Positions 34,794 through 43,179 of a stretch of DNA of 64,000 nt are shown here, one piece after another; the stretch's first letter is position 1; each line of letters opens with the position of its first letter. The position numbers and the translations under genes were made by a program. The stretch covers positions 62,001 to 126,000 of the forward strand of contig NZ_CP049366.1 of assembly GCF_014058425.1 (NCBI RefSeq), written 5' to 3'. Under the pieces are notes generated by a model. The model worked only from the letters and a program-made list of their open reading frames with translations, was not told the DNA's origin and made no database searches. Source of the DNA: Companilactobacillus pabuli (GTDB lineage Bacteria; Bacillota; Bacilli; Lactobacillales; Lactobacillaceae).

Positions 34794-36145
34794 TGTCTAA
34801 ATATAAGAAATTAGTTATGCCATTGATTGCTGTCTTAGGAATCTTGTTAGTCGCAATTTTTGGACACAGCCTTTCTGTTAAATCAGCCGATAATCATGAT
34901 CGAATTCCAATTGTTTTTTGGCATGAAATGGGTGGACCTTCAGAAGACGCCTTGGAAAAAGTGGTCGATGGGTTTAACAAGTCACAAACAAAGTACAAGG
35001 TTATTCCTAAGTATCAAGGTACTTACGATGAAGCTATCCAAAAGATTTTACAAACACACAATACAAGCACTTCACCAGCAGTTTTCCAAGCTTTTGATAT
35101 TTCAACTGCTCAAATGCTTCACAGTGGTTATACAACACCAGTACAAAATTTTATTGATGAAGATAATTATGATGTAAGCAAGATTTCTTCAGTAGCTCGT
35201 GCCTTTTATGCCAATAAAGGTAAGCAACAAGCTATGCCATTTAACACTTCACAACCAGTTTTGTATTACAATGCTAGTTTATTGAAGAAGTACAATATCA
35301 CACCACCACCAGTCTCACCTTCATACAGTGACATCACTAGAGTTGCCAAAGAATTGTATGAAAAGTCTCATCACAAGGTTAAAGGTATGACCGTTCAAGT
35401 TTACGGTTGGTTCTTGGAACAAGCACTAGCTAATGCCAATGCTCAATTAGCTAACAATAATGATGGACATACTGGTAATCCAACTAAGGTTTCTATCAAT
35501 AATCCCGACACAGTAGAATTCTTGGAATGGATCAGAGAAAATATCAAATCTGGCGATTTCATTGACTATGGTTCAGGTGCTAGTGCTGGTGCTAATCAAA
35601 CTGCCGGTTTCTTGTCTGACAAGGTTGGAATCTTCATTCAATCATCTGCAAGTATCGGTCAATTAACTAAGAACAACAAAAATGAATTAGGAATCACATA
35701 CTTCCCACATCCCGATAACAAAAAAGCCAATGGTGTAGCTATCGGTGGGGCAGCACTTTGGATTTCTAATGACAAGCCAAAAGATGTTCAACGTGGAGCT
35801 TTTGAATTCATTAAATATACTTTGAAACCAGAAGTTCAAGCACAGTGGCAAAAATCTACTGGATATTTAGCTTTGAATAAAGATTCACAAAAAACATCTA
35901 TTCTTAAAGATCTCTATGCTAAGAATCCTGAATCAAAAGTACCGGGTCAACAATTAGCTACTGCCAAAGCTAATTATTCAAACTCTGGTATTTTGATGGA
36001 AGGAATGCAATTAACACGTCAACTCGAAGAAATAGCTATGGAAACAGTCTACAATGGTGGCGACATCAAGAAAGCTTTAGATACCGCTGATAAGAATATC
36101 AACGATAATTTAACACAGTTGAATCGAGCTAACGGATACAAATAA
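34793..36145 (+). CDS. ugpB: ABC substrate-binding protein, UgpB-like, no lipobox
   Basis: A 450-residue extracellular binding protein of the UgpB cluster (VFWHEMGGPSEDALEKVVDGFN, YQGTYDEAIQKIL, GFLSDKVGIFIQSSAS). It captures sn-glycerol 3-phosphate or glycerophosphodiesters. The N terminus has a hydrophobic segment, LIAVLGILLVAIFGHSLSVKSAD, but no cysteine, so lipid anchoring is not predicted; an uncleaved membrane anchor is more likely. It is the last gene of the operon, with a bidirectional terminator just after. Confidence 0.87.
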   Translation: MSKYKKLVMPLIAVLGILLVAIFGHSLSVKSADNHDRIPIVFWHEMGGPSEDALEKVVDGFNKSQTKYKVIPKYQGTYDEAIQKILQTHNTSTSPAVFQAFDISTAQMLHSGYTTPVQNFIDEDNYDVSKISSVARAFYANKGKQQAMPFNTSQPVLYYNASLLKKYNITPPPVSPSYSDITRVAKELYEKSHHKVKGMTVQVYGWFLEQALANANAQLANNNDGHTGNPTKVSINNPDTVEFLEWIRENIKSGDFIDYGSGASAGANQTAGFLSDKVGIFIQSSASIGQLTKNNKNELGITYFPHPDNKKANGVAIGGAALWISNDKPKDVQRGAFEFIKYTLKPEVQAQWQKSTGYLALNKDSQKTSILKDLYAKNPESKVPGQQLATAKANYSNSGILMEGMQLTRQLEEIAMETVYNGGDIKKALDTADKNINDNLTQLNRANGYK

Positions 36146-36146
36146 A

Positions 36147-36190
36147 AAAGAAGCTTATCGGAGTACGATTACGCTCTGATAAGCTTCTTT
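36147..36190. terminator. Bidirectional terminator between convergent genes
   Basis: AAAGAAGCTTATCGGAG pairs with CTCTGATAAGCTTCTTT with one mismatch. It ends the ugp operon and also the DMT transporter gene on the other strand. Confidence 0.85.
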
Positions 36191-36193
36191 GTG

Positions 36194-37105
36194 TTATTTA
36201 GAATTTCTACGTAGGTTAAACAAATTAGGTGGCAATGCCTGTAAGAAAGTAATTCCTAGGATCAACAGTGCACCCATTAATTCCGCAAAACTAACTTTCG
36301 TATTCAACACAGTTACTGCTAAGACCGTTGCAGTCAATGGTTCAAAAGCACTCAACATGCCCGTAGTAGCTGGAGTTAAGTAATTGAGACTTTGTAAGTA
36401 GAACAAGTAAGAAAACATTGTACCACCAGTAACAATAAAGATGATACAAATAATAGCTGTCCAATTCAACTCTGGAACGTGAGTTAAATCGGCAAATGGT
36501 GCAAAGACGATCCCACCAAGTAACATTGACCAACCAGTAACGATTCGTGCGTCAAAACGTTTTAATAATTCACGTGGCAATAGAGTGTAAGAAGCTTGAC
36601 TGATACCAGCCCCAACACCCCACAGAACCGCCGCTGGCGATAGCATCAGTTGATTGATGTGTCCGTGTGTTACTAGTAAGAATGTTCCTAAAAGTGCTAA
36701 GACGATTGAAATCAAATCGATTCTTCTTGGCATTTGCAGCTTTCGCAGTGAGATATAAATAATAATGAATAATGGCCCTAAAAATTGTAAAACCGTAGCT
36801 GTTGGCGCATTGCCATATTTAATAGCCATGAAATAAGTATACTGAGCTGGCAACATTCCCAGTAGTCCAAAGGCTAGTAATTGGAAAATATAGCGTGGCT
36901 TTTTCAAAATGGCAAATAATTCTTTGGAGTCGATGAAGTAACACCAAATGACTAACATCAATCCGGCAAAGAGCAAGCGGACACCGACAATCCACTGTGT
37001 GGGGATGTTTTCTTGAGTGAATAAATATTGTGCGATACTGCCAGAAAATCCCCATAGAACTGGTCCGGTAATCGCATAGAAGAACCCTTTTTGCTTATCA
37101 GTCAT
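36194..37105 (-). CDS. DMT-family (EamA) transporter
   Basis: A 303-residue membrane protein with about ten helices in two EamA repeats: residues about 8-140 (AITGPVLWGFSGSIAQYLF, ALLGTFLLVTHG) and 150-295 (PAAVLWGVGAGISQASYTLLPRELL, PATTGMLSAFEPLTATVLAV). The family exports amino acids or metabolites; the substrate is unknown. The C-terminal tail NLFNLRRNSK is basic. It is monocistronic, divergent from the NatA-type ATPase gene, with GGGGGA before the ATG. Confidence 0.87.
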   Translation of the reverse strand: MTDKQKGFFYAITGPVLWGFSGSIAQYLFTQENIPTQWIVGVRLLFAGLMLVIWCYFIDSKELFAILKKPRYIFQLLAFGLLGMLPAQYTYFMAIKYGNAPTATVLQFLGPLFIIIYISLRKLQMPRRIDLISIVLALLGTFLLVTHGHINQLMLSPAAVLWGVGAGISQASYTLLPRELLKRFDARIVTGWSMLLGGIVFAPFADLTHVPELNWTAIICIIFIVTGGTMFSYLFYLQSLNYLTPATTGMLSAFEPLTATVLAVTVLNTKVSFAELMGALLILGITFLQALPPNLFNLRRNSK

Positions 37106-37226
37106 GATAATCCCCCTTTCGCATAGGTCTCATGCTAACACATTAAAAATTTAATCCAATATGTCCAGTAAAAAAATATTAGTTCCTGTATAATTTTAGT
37201 TATTAAAGTAGAGAGGGGGATTTGGA

Positions 37227-38123
37227 ATGTTAAAAATTACAGATATTCACAAGAATTTTGGCGATTTAAAGGCTTTAGATGATGTTTCGTTTGATGTTGA
37301 TGATGGTCATATTTTGGGCCTGATTGGACAAAATGGTGCCGGTAAATCGACAACTTTTCACAGTATTTTGAACTTTTTGCATTATCAGGGGACTATCACT
37401 TGGAATAATCAACCAATTACTGAAGATATTTTCAATCAAATTGGTTATCTGCCCGAAGAACGTAGTTTAATGCCCAAATTGACTGTTGAACAACAGATTG
37501 TTTATTTGGCTCGTTTAAAGGGGAAAACAGCTAAAGAAATTCGTCCACAGATTGATGTTTGGTTACAAAAGTTTGCGGTCAAGGGAACTAAAAAAGATAA
37601 GATCAAAGATTTATCCAAAGGTAATCAACAAAAGGTACAGCTAATCTGCACTTTGATTCATCATCCCAGGTTGATTATTTTGGATGAGCCATTCAGTGGT
37701 CTTGATCCGGTTAACTCCGACCTCTTGAAAAAGGCCATTTTTGAGGCCAAAGATCAAGGGGCGGCGATAATCTTCTCTAGTCACGATATGGAAAATGTCG
37801 AGGAACTTTGTGACAGTTTAGTAATGCTTCGAAATGGTCAAGTAGTCTTGAAGGGTACCGTTCGCCAAGTTCGTCAGGAATTCGGTCGCACGAGAATTTT
37901 TGTCACAACCGATTGGACTAAAGAACAACTCGAACAATTGCCACACGTTGTCAAAGTTGAACCGCAGGAAGAAAAGCGTTTCGTTTTAAGATTAGATGAT
38001 GAAACAGCTGGTAAGGAAATATTCGATGAGTTAACTCACGGTCAGTATATCGAAGAATTCAATCAGCAACCACCAACTTTGAACGAAATATTCCGTTTGA
38101 AAGCAGGTGCCAAAGATGAATAA
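37227..38123 (+). CDS. ABC transporter ATP-binding protein, NatA/YhaQ-like
   Basis: A 298-residue ATPase with Walker A GQNGAGKST, signature DLSKGNQQKVQLI, Walker B LIILDEPFSGLDP and H-loop FSSHDMENVEEL. A C-terminal domain of about 80 residues (RIFVTTDWTKEQLEQLPHV) is as in YhaQ/NatA. The signature is SKGNQQK, normal for this group. Its end overlaps the start of the permease gene. The pair exports sodium, drugs or an unknown compound. Confidence 0.88.
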   Translation: MLKITDIHKNFGDLKALDDVSFDVDDGHILGLIGQNGAGKSTTFHSILNFLHYQGTITWNNQPITEDIFNQIGYLPEERSLMPKLTVEQQIVYLARLKGKTAKEIRPQIDVWLQKFAVKGTKKDKIKDLSKGNQQKVQLICTLIHHPRLIILDEPFSGLDPVNSDLLKKAIFEAKDQGAAIIFSSHDMENVEELCDSLVMLRNGQVVLKGTVRQVRQEFGRTRIFVTTDWTKEQLEQLPHVVKVEPQEEKRFVLRLDDETAGKEIFDELTHGQYIEEFNQQPPTLNEIFRLKAGAKDE

Positions 38124-39339
38124 ATTATGGATTGTCACCCTAGAAACTTTTTGGAGACAAGTTAAGTCTTGGAGCTTTTTGACTTTGATTTTGGGACCAT
38201 TTATTATGTTTGCCATTACTATCGGGGCAGGATACTTAGGTTATCAAAGTGGTGGCACGAGTTCAGAAATTGCCGTTATCAGCAATCAACCGCAACTTCG
38301 TCAAAACTTCATCAAAGAAAATAAAGATGACGTCATGAAAAAAGTTACCGATGTCAAGACTGCTAAAAAGAAAATGAATAATAATAGTCTTGCTGGATAT
38401 TTACTTTTGGACATTGATAATCAAAAAATCAGCGCCAAATACGTTGGAACTAGTTCATTGAGTTCATCTTTGAAAACTAAAGTGAATAGTTATTTAGCTA
38501 AAACACAACAGCAACTAAATTTGGCCAATGCCCAACTTTCATCAGCACAAATCAAGGCTTTAGCACAACAACCGAGTTTTAAAGAAACTGTCCAAAAGAA
38601 GACAGGAACAGCTAATACAGCAAAAACCATCTCATTTTGGATCACGATCATCATGGTTTACATGATTTTGAATACTTATACGAGTATCACTGCCCAAGAA
38701 ATTGCTTCTGAAAAAGGTACCAAGATTATGGAAATTATTTTCTCCAGTACGACGGCTGTGAAGTATTTCTTAGGTAAAGTTTTCGGTGTTTTATTGGTTA
38801 TTCTGCTTCAAATTTTGATTTATCTTTTCGGAGGATGGGGCGCTTATATCTTTGCCCAAAATTCAGATTTGACTAAAGATATCGTCGCTCAAAATCAATC
38901 ATTGATTACTTCTGTTTTGAAGAATCTCTTGAGTATCAACTTAGTATATCTCCTCTTAGGAGTGGTTATCTTTACAATTTTAGCGGCCTTCTCAGGTGCT
39001 TTAGTTGCCAAAGTAGAAGATGCAGCTAAGGCTGCTCAACCAGTAATCATGTTGAATTTATTAGCATTTTTCGTAACTTTCCCATTCCAAAACAATCTCG
39101 ATTCAATCGTCGTAAAAATCCTATCCTATATACCATTTTTCTCTTCATACTTCATGCCACTAAGAATCATTAACAACGATGCCGCTGGTATAGAAATCGT
39201 CATTTCACTAGTAATTCTAGTAGCAAGCTGTATTTTGTTAGCTTGGTATATTGGTAAAATTTATCAAGGCTTGATGCTACAGACTGATGATTCTAGTTTC
39301 TGGAAGAGATTCACCCGTGGACTTTCTTATAGTAAATAA
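38116..39339 (+). CDS. ABC-2 permease, NatB/YhaP-like
   Basis: A 407-residue permease. One helix near the N terminus (about 20-45) is followed by an extracellular domain (about 50-170), then five helices (about 175-395). The segment TSITAQEIASEKGTKIMEIIFSS is typical of NatB/YhaP. ATG 38116 overlaps the ATPase stop codon and follows AGGTG. It is partnered with the ATPase and followed by a bidirectional terminator. Confidence 0.86.
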   Translation: MNKLWIVTLETFWRQVKSWSFLTLILGPFIMFAITIGAGYLGYQSGGTSSEIAVISNQPQLRQNFIKENKDDVMKKVTDVKTAKKKMNNNSLAGYLLLDIDNQKISAKYVGTSSLSSSLKTKVNSYLAKTQQQLNLANAQLSSAQIKALAQQPSFKETVQKKTGTANTAKTISFWITIIMVYMILNTYTSITAQEIASEKGTKIMEIIFSSTTAVKYFLGKVFGVLLVILLQILIYLFGGWGAYIFAQNSDLTKDIVAQNQSLITSVLKNLLSINLVYLLLGVVIFTILAAFSGALVAKVEDAAKAAQPVIMLNLLAFFVTFPFQNNLDSIVVKILSYIPFFSSYFMPLRIINNDAAGIEIVISLVILVASCILLAWYIGKIYQGLMLQTDDSSFWKRFTRGLSYSK

Positions 39340-39341
39340 CC

Positions 39342-39382
39342 AAAAAGGCAACCTACTAAATTAAAATAGTAGATTGCCTTTA
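39342..39382. terminator. Bidirectional terminator
   Basis: AAAGGCAACCTACTA and TAGTAGATTGCCTTT pair with one mismatch. It separates the NatB-type gene from the convergent aquaporin gene. Confidence 0.82.
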
Positions 39383-39390
39383 TTTATTAT

Positions 39391-40110
39391 CTAAAAGAAT
39401 AATGCGTAAGTTTTAACCGCTACGATAGCACCAAGGATTGGAGCTACAACTGGTACCCAACTGTACTTCCATTGAGAAGAACCTTTAGGATTTAAAGGTA
39501 ATAGAGCATGCAAGATACGAGGACCTAAGTCACGAGCTGGATTCAAAGCAGGACCTGTTGGGCCACCGAATGAAACAACCAAACACATAACCAAGAATCC
39601 AAGACCGATAAAGTCGGCACGTGGATCAATATGGTCTGAAGTCAATGCCACAGCACCGAAGACCAAAATGAATGTTCCAATAAATTCGTTGATAAAACCG
39701 TTCAAACGACTATTTTCAGCGTCGATTGTTGAGAAAGTTCCAAGAATACTTTCAACGTTTTCTGTTTTGTTATAGTAAGGTTTGTAGGCTGCGACGATCA
39801 ACATTTGACCAAAGATTGCACCTAAGAATTGAGCGATAAGGTAAGGACCAACTTCTGCCCATGGGAATTGACCATTGATAGCCAAGCCTAAAGTCATGGC
39901 CGGATTGATTTGACCACCTGAGATGGGACCGAACATCATAGCTGGTACCATAACACCGATACCATAACCAAATCCAATCAAAATCCACCCACCGTGGAAT
40001 CCTTTCGTTCCTTTTAATTCAACGTTGGCAACTGAACCATTACCGAGGGCAACCATGATAGCTGTTCCGATAAATTCAGCGATACAACGTACTAACAACG
40101 TATAATGCAT
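39391..40110 (-). CDS. MIP-family aquaglyceroporin (GlpF-like)
   Basis: A 239-residue channel with six helices and two pore motifs, GGQINPAMTL and GPALNPARDLGPR. The Asp after the second NPA (NPARD) is the mark of glycerol-conducting members. ATG 40110 follows AGGGGTAG; longer upstream frames lack a ribosome site. In Lactobacillaceae such channels pass glycerol, water, small acids or lactate. It may work with the ugp importer and glycerate kinase elsewhere in the window. A terminator-like leader lies 150 bp upstream on its strand. Confidence 0.9.
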   Translation of the reverse strand: MHYTLLVRCIAEFIGTAIMVALGNGSVANVELKGTKGFHGGWILIGFGYGIGVMVPAMMFGPISGGQINPAMTLGLAINGQFPWAEVGPYLIAQFLGAIFGQMLIVAAYKPYYNKTENVESILGTFSTIDAENSRLNGFINEFIGTFILVFGAVALTSDHIDPRADFIGLGFLVMCLVVSFGGPTGPALNPARDLGPRILHALLPLNPKGSSQWKYSWVPVVAPILGAIVAVKTYALFF

Positions 40111-40265
40111 AATTAATACTACCCCTAAATTTAATTGATTTGGCTTATCAAGATTTTTGAAATTTAGTAAAACACGAATATTAAAATCCACTCAAAAATG
40201 GGTTAAATCATATAAATTCGTAATAATTTGTCTTTTATGAGTGAATCAAGTTCAAATTTCACATA

Positions 40266-40350
40266 AAAAAATTGCTCCAACAACAAGGGGCAATAATTAT
40301 TAACATAAACTTCAAAATAAATCAAATGGTAAGCAACGTTTAACATTGTA
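40266..40350 (-). promoter_or_regulatory. Short terminated transcript or attenuator upstream of glpF-like gene
   Basis: On the minus strand an extended -10 (TGATACAAT, at 40345-40353) is followed about 55 bases later by ATTGCCCC/GGAGCAAT, a hairpin with one wobble, and eight T. A transcript from here would end after about 70-75 bases unless read-through is allowed. It could be a regulated leader of the channel gene or a separate small RNA. Confidence 0.45.
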
Positions 40351-40440
40351 TCATACATTCCGAATATTTTTGGCTATTTTCAGAAAAATCAAATAGTTTT
40401 TGCTCTATAATAGAAATAATTCTAAAAGCGAGGTAGGAAT

Positions 40441-41385
40441 ATGAAAGTTCTCAGTTTAGTTAATTTAACAAAGAAACAAACGGAAAAAATTCAATCAATT
40501 TCTGGTGTAGACTTAAAAGTTATTTCTCCTAAAAAAGTCACTGCCCAAGATCTTGATGGAGTAGAAGTGCTTTATGATTGGTCCAATACTTTGAAAGACG
40601 CCGTTTTAAAGAGCAATACCTTGAACTGGATTCAAGTTGTCCGTGCTGGCGTCGACGCTTTACCTTTGCGCGAATTGAATGAGAAGGGTGTTATTTTAAC
40701 TAACGGTTCTGGTGCTAATGCCATCAACATTGCTGAACAAACTTTGGCTTACATGTTGATGTTCGTTCGTCGCATGAATTATACTGCACGACGCCAAGAT
40801 GCTAGAGAATGGAAACACGAAGAAGGCTATGACGAAGTTTACAATAAGACCGTCATGATCGTCGGTGTTGGTCACATTGGTAAAATGGTTGCTCAATACG
40901 CTAAGGCTTTGGGAATGAAGACAATTGGCGTTAGAAGAAGTGACAAACCAGTTGCTAATATCGATGAGATGATTTCAATGGAAGATATGAAAAAGCGTAT
41001 CAATGAAGTTCATTTCGTAGTTAACGCATTGCCTGGAACTGATGATACTGTGGGATTATTTAATCAAGAAATTTTCCAACTTATGTCCAAAAAAGCTTAT
41101 TACATCAATGTTGGTCGTGGTAAGACTACTAATATGGATGATTTAGTTGCTGCCCTTAAAAATGGAGAAATTGCTGGAGCTGGTCTTGATGTTACGACAC
41201 CTGAACCACTTCCAAGCACTAGTCCACTTTGGGATATGGAAAATGTCATTATCACACCTCATGATGCTGGCGATAGTATTCACTATGGCGAGCGTGCCTT
41301 CAAGATTTTTAAACGTAATTTGAAATCATATGTTGAAAACGGTGAAGTAGTCGAAAACGTCGTTAACTATTCAACTGGATATTAG
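40441..41385 (+). CDS. NAD-dependent D-2-hydroxyacid dehydrogenase family protein
   Basis: A 314-residue oxidoreductase. The Rossmann motif GVGHIGKMVAQYAKALGMKTIGVRR lies near residues 143-167. The catalytic Arg is in YINVGRGKTTN, the Glu in LDVTTPEPLPSTSPLW and the His in ITPHDAG. It reduces or oxidises 2-hydroxyacids; the subgroup (GhrA-, phosphoglycerate- or hydroxyisocaproate-like) is not clear. AGGTAGG precedes the ATG, and TATAAT at 40406-40411 is the probable -10. Monocistronic. Confidence 0.87.
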   Translation: MKVLSLVNLTKKQTEKIQSISGVDLKVISPKKVTAQDLDGVEVLYDWSNTLKDAVLKSNTLNWIQVVRAGVDALPLRELNEKGVILTNGSGANAINIAEQTLAYMLMFVRRMNYTARRQDAREWKHEEGYDEVYNKTVMIVGVGHIGKMVAQYAKALGMKTIGVRRSDKPVANIDEMISMEDMKKRINEVHFVVNALPGTDDTVGLFNQEIFQLMSKKAYYINVGRGKTTNMDDLVAALKNGEIAGAGLDVTTPEPLPSTSPLWDMENVIITPHDAGDSIHYGERAFKIFKRNLKSYVENGEVVENVVNYSTGY

Positions 41386-41465
41386 TTGTACTCGTTTACA
41401 CGAGAAAAGTGGTTTGAGAAACTCGATGGATGTATTAAAATGTTACTAGATATATGAAAGGAAAA

Positions 41466-41879
41466 ATGATGTTATCTAGTGACTATTTTATAGGCTTCAT
41501 GTTGGTTTTCTTGTTTTGGCTTTTACTATTACTTTTGGAAATAATTTTAAACATGAGAAACACGATAATAGAATTATCTTTCTTTTCTGATGAAAAATTG
41601 AATACTTTAGATAAAAAACTCAATCAACGTTTTGGTGTTAAGTTTCAGGGACCATTTGAAATTTTGGAATTCTTGATAGTCGGATATATCGTTTATTCGA
41701 TTTTGACTGACTTGAGATTTCAAGGATTTCAATTAGATGCTGTTTCATTTAATCAGATTGTGTTGTTTTCCGTAATCGTTTTGGCGGTGATAGTTGGCGA
41801 TGTGATTTTGATTGCCAAGGATTTACATATTTATAAATTCATCAAGCATTCGATGACTTTATCTAAAAAAAATAATTAA
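41466..41879 (+). CDS. Small membrane protein of unknown function
   Basis: A 137-residue protein with three hydrophobic segments, about 6-28, 65-82 and 98-120, and a charged loop between the first two (FFSDEKLNTLDKKLNQRFG). I recognise no family. Start ATG 41466 or ATG 41469 after AAAGGA. It sits directly before another unknown protein with coiled-coil and membrane segments, but a terminator and a new promoter separate them. Confidence 0.6.
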   Translation: MMLSSDYFIGFMLVFLFWLLLLLLEIILNMRNTIIELSFFSDEKLNTLDKKLNQRFGVKFQGPFEILEFLIVGYIVYSILTDLRFQGFQLDAVSFNQIVLFSVIVLAVIVGDVILIAKDLHIYKFIKHSMTLSKKNN

Positions 41880-41906
41880 AAGTTCATATTTTTATGAGCT
41901 TTTTTA
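41878..41906 (+). terminator. Rho-independent terminator
   Basis: AAAGTTCAT and ATGAGCTTT pair with one wobble and are followed by a T-run. Confidence 0.7.
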
Positions 41907-41911
41907 TTTTA

Positions 41912-41944
41912 GTGTCATATTATGACACCCCTCCTTTTTATAAT
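41912..41944 (+). promoter_or_regulatory. Palindromic operator and -10 box
   Basis: GTGTCATATTATGACAC (41912-41928) is a palindrome with 8-bp arms. It lies where a -35 box would be for TATAAT at 41939-41944, and no good -35 is otherwise present. This arrangement suggests control by an unidentified regulator bound at the promoter. Confidence 0.55.
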
Positions 41945-41970
41945 GACTTTAGTTATTGGAGGGATAGAAT

Positions 41971-43122
41971 ATGGAAAAAAATACTGAATATAGAGCTAGT
42001 ACATTTGAAGATGCACAGTCGACTTTGCAAGAAGCAAGTAGTTTGCAGGGAGATCAAAGATGGAATTCATTTAAATATGACTGGTCAATCGATAATGCTA
42101 AAAAATTGAATCAAATGTCACTAGAGGATTTGACAGAACACCTCAAGTTATTGATAGGTGCTAAGTTGTCTCTAGAGCAGCTAAGTAAATGGTTTGGTGA
42201 GGATGTTGATGAGTACACTAAATCATATAATCAAAAAATTGATGAAATAAATAATAGTTTTGATGATTTTACTTTTTTGGCTCGCCATCCAAATGAAGAA
42301 GCGTATAGGGAAAAACATAATGGTGATCTTCCTCAAACAAAGCCGATTGATTATTATCGTAGAAAATTTTCTAATTGGGTAATTGCAATTGGAATTGTTT
42401 TGCTAATGACTGCTCGCTTTAGAGGTTTAGGTGTTTTTATGCTAGTTGCAGGTATTTTGTTTCATTTTTTTGCCAAACATGGATATAAGTTTTCACAACC
42501 AGTTGCTAGTTTTAAAAATCATCTGATTGTTCAAAAGAAACAGCGTATTTTGAATGCTGATAAAAAATATTGTCAAGATAATGACTGTAGTGATGAAACC
42601 TTGAAAAGCAAATTCAAATATGAGGAAAGTCTAACACCAATCTATTCATCGTTCACTGATCAAATTAGATTAGATAAAAATCAAACTGAATATAAATTAA
42701 GCCATTATAGCGATATTGTTCAACAAAATATTCAATATTTTCCACCAATGGAAACAAAGGATATGCGTCGACTACTCAAAATTTACGAAGCTTTACTAAA
42801 TGGAGTGCCAACTTGGGAAAAAGCTTTGAGATATGTAGGTCAAAATGAAAAAATTGACGAAATGAAAAATACTTTGAGTGATGCAATCAAAAACGCTACG
42901 TCTGAGATTACGCAAGAAATTAAGAATGCTAAAAATGAAGTAACTTCAGAGATAAAGAAAAATAGCGAGATGCTAGATAAAGTTGCGGAAGAAACTCATC
43001 ATCAAACAAATGCTATTAATTATTGGAATACTGTTCAAACTTCAATGCAAGCTTATCAAATGACAATGATGAACGAAACAAGAAAGAATACTGAAGTAAT
43101 AGCCGCACAATATCAAAAATAA
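41971..43122 (+). CDS. Coiled-coil membrane protein of unknown function
   Basis: A 383-residue protein. The hydrophilic N-terminal 130 residues contain EDLTEHLKLLIGAKLSLEQL. Two adjacent hydrophobic segments at about 136-171 (WVIAIGIVLLMTARF, GVFMLVAGILFHFFAKHG) would form a membrane hairpin. A cytoplasmic part follows, ending in a heptad-rich stretch (about 290-345: IKNATSEITQEIKNAKNEVTSEI) typical of a coiled coil. I recognise no family. GGAGGG precedes the ATG. The operator-like palindrome upstream suggests regulated expression. Confidence 0.65.
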   Translation: MEKNTEYRASTFEDAQSTLQEASSLQGDQRWNSFKYDWSIDNAKKLNQMSLEDLTEHLKLLIGAKLSLEQLSKWFGEDVDEYTKSYNQKIDEINNSFDDFTFLARHPNEEAYREKHNGDLPQTKPIDYYRRKFSNWVIAIGIVLLMTARFRGLGVFMLVAGILFHFFAKHGYKFSQPVASFKNHLIVQKKQRILNADKKYCQDNDCSDETLKSKFKYEESLTPIYSSFTDQIRLDKNQTEYKLSHYSDIVQQNIQYFPPMETKDMRRLLKIYEALLNGVPTWEKALRYVGQNEKIDEMKNTLSDAIKNATSEITQEIKNAKNEVTSEIKKNSEMLDKVAEETHHQTNAINYWNTVQTSMQAYQMTMMNETRKNTEVIAAQYQK

Positions 43123-43173
43123 AAAAATTGACCAATTATACTGTGGATAGCAGTATAATTGGTCAATTTTTTT
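43123..43173. terminator. Bidirectional terminator
   Basis: AATTGACCAATTATACTG pairs perfectly with CAGTATAATTGGTCAATT around a short loop, with A- and T-runs outside. It ends both the coiled-coil gene and proA. Confidence 0.9.
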
Positions 43174-43179
43174 GTGAGT

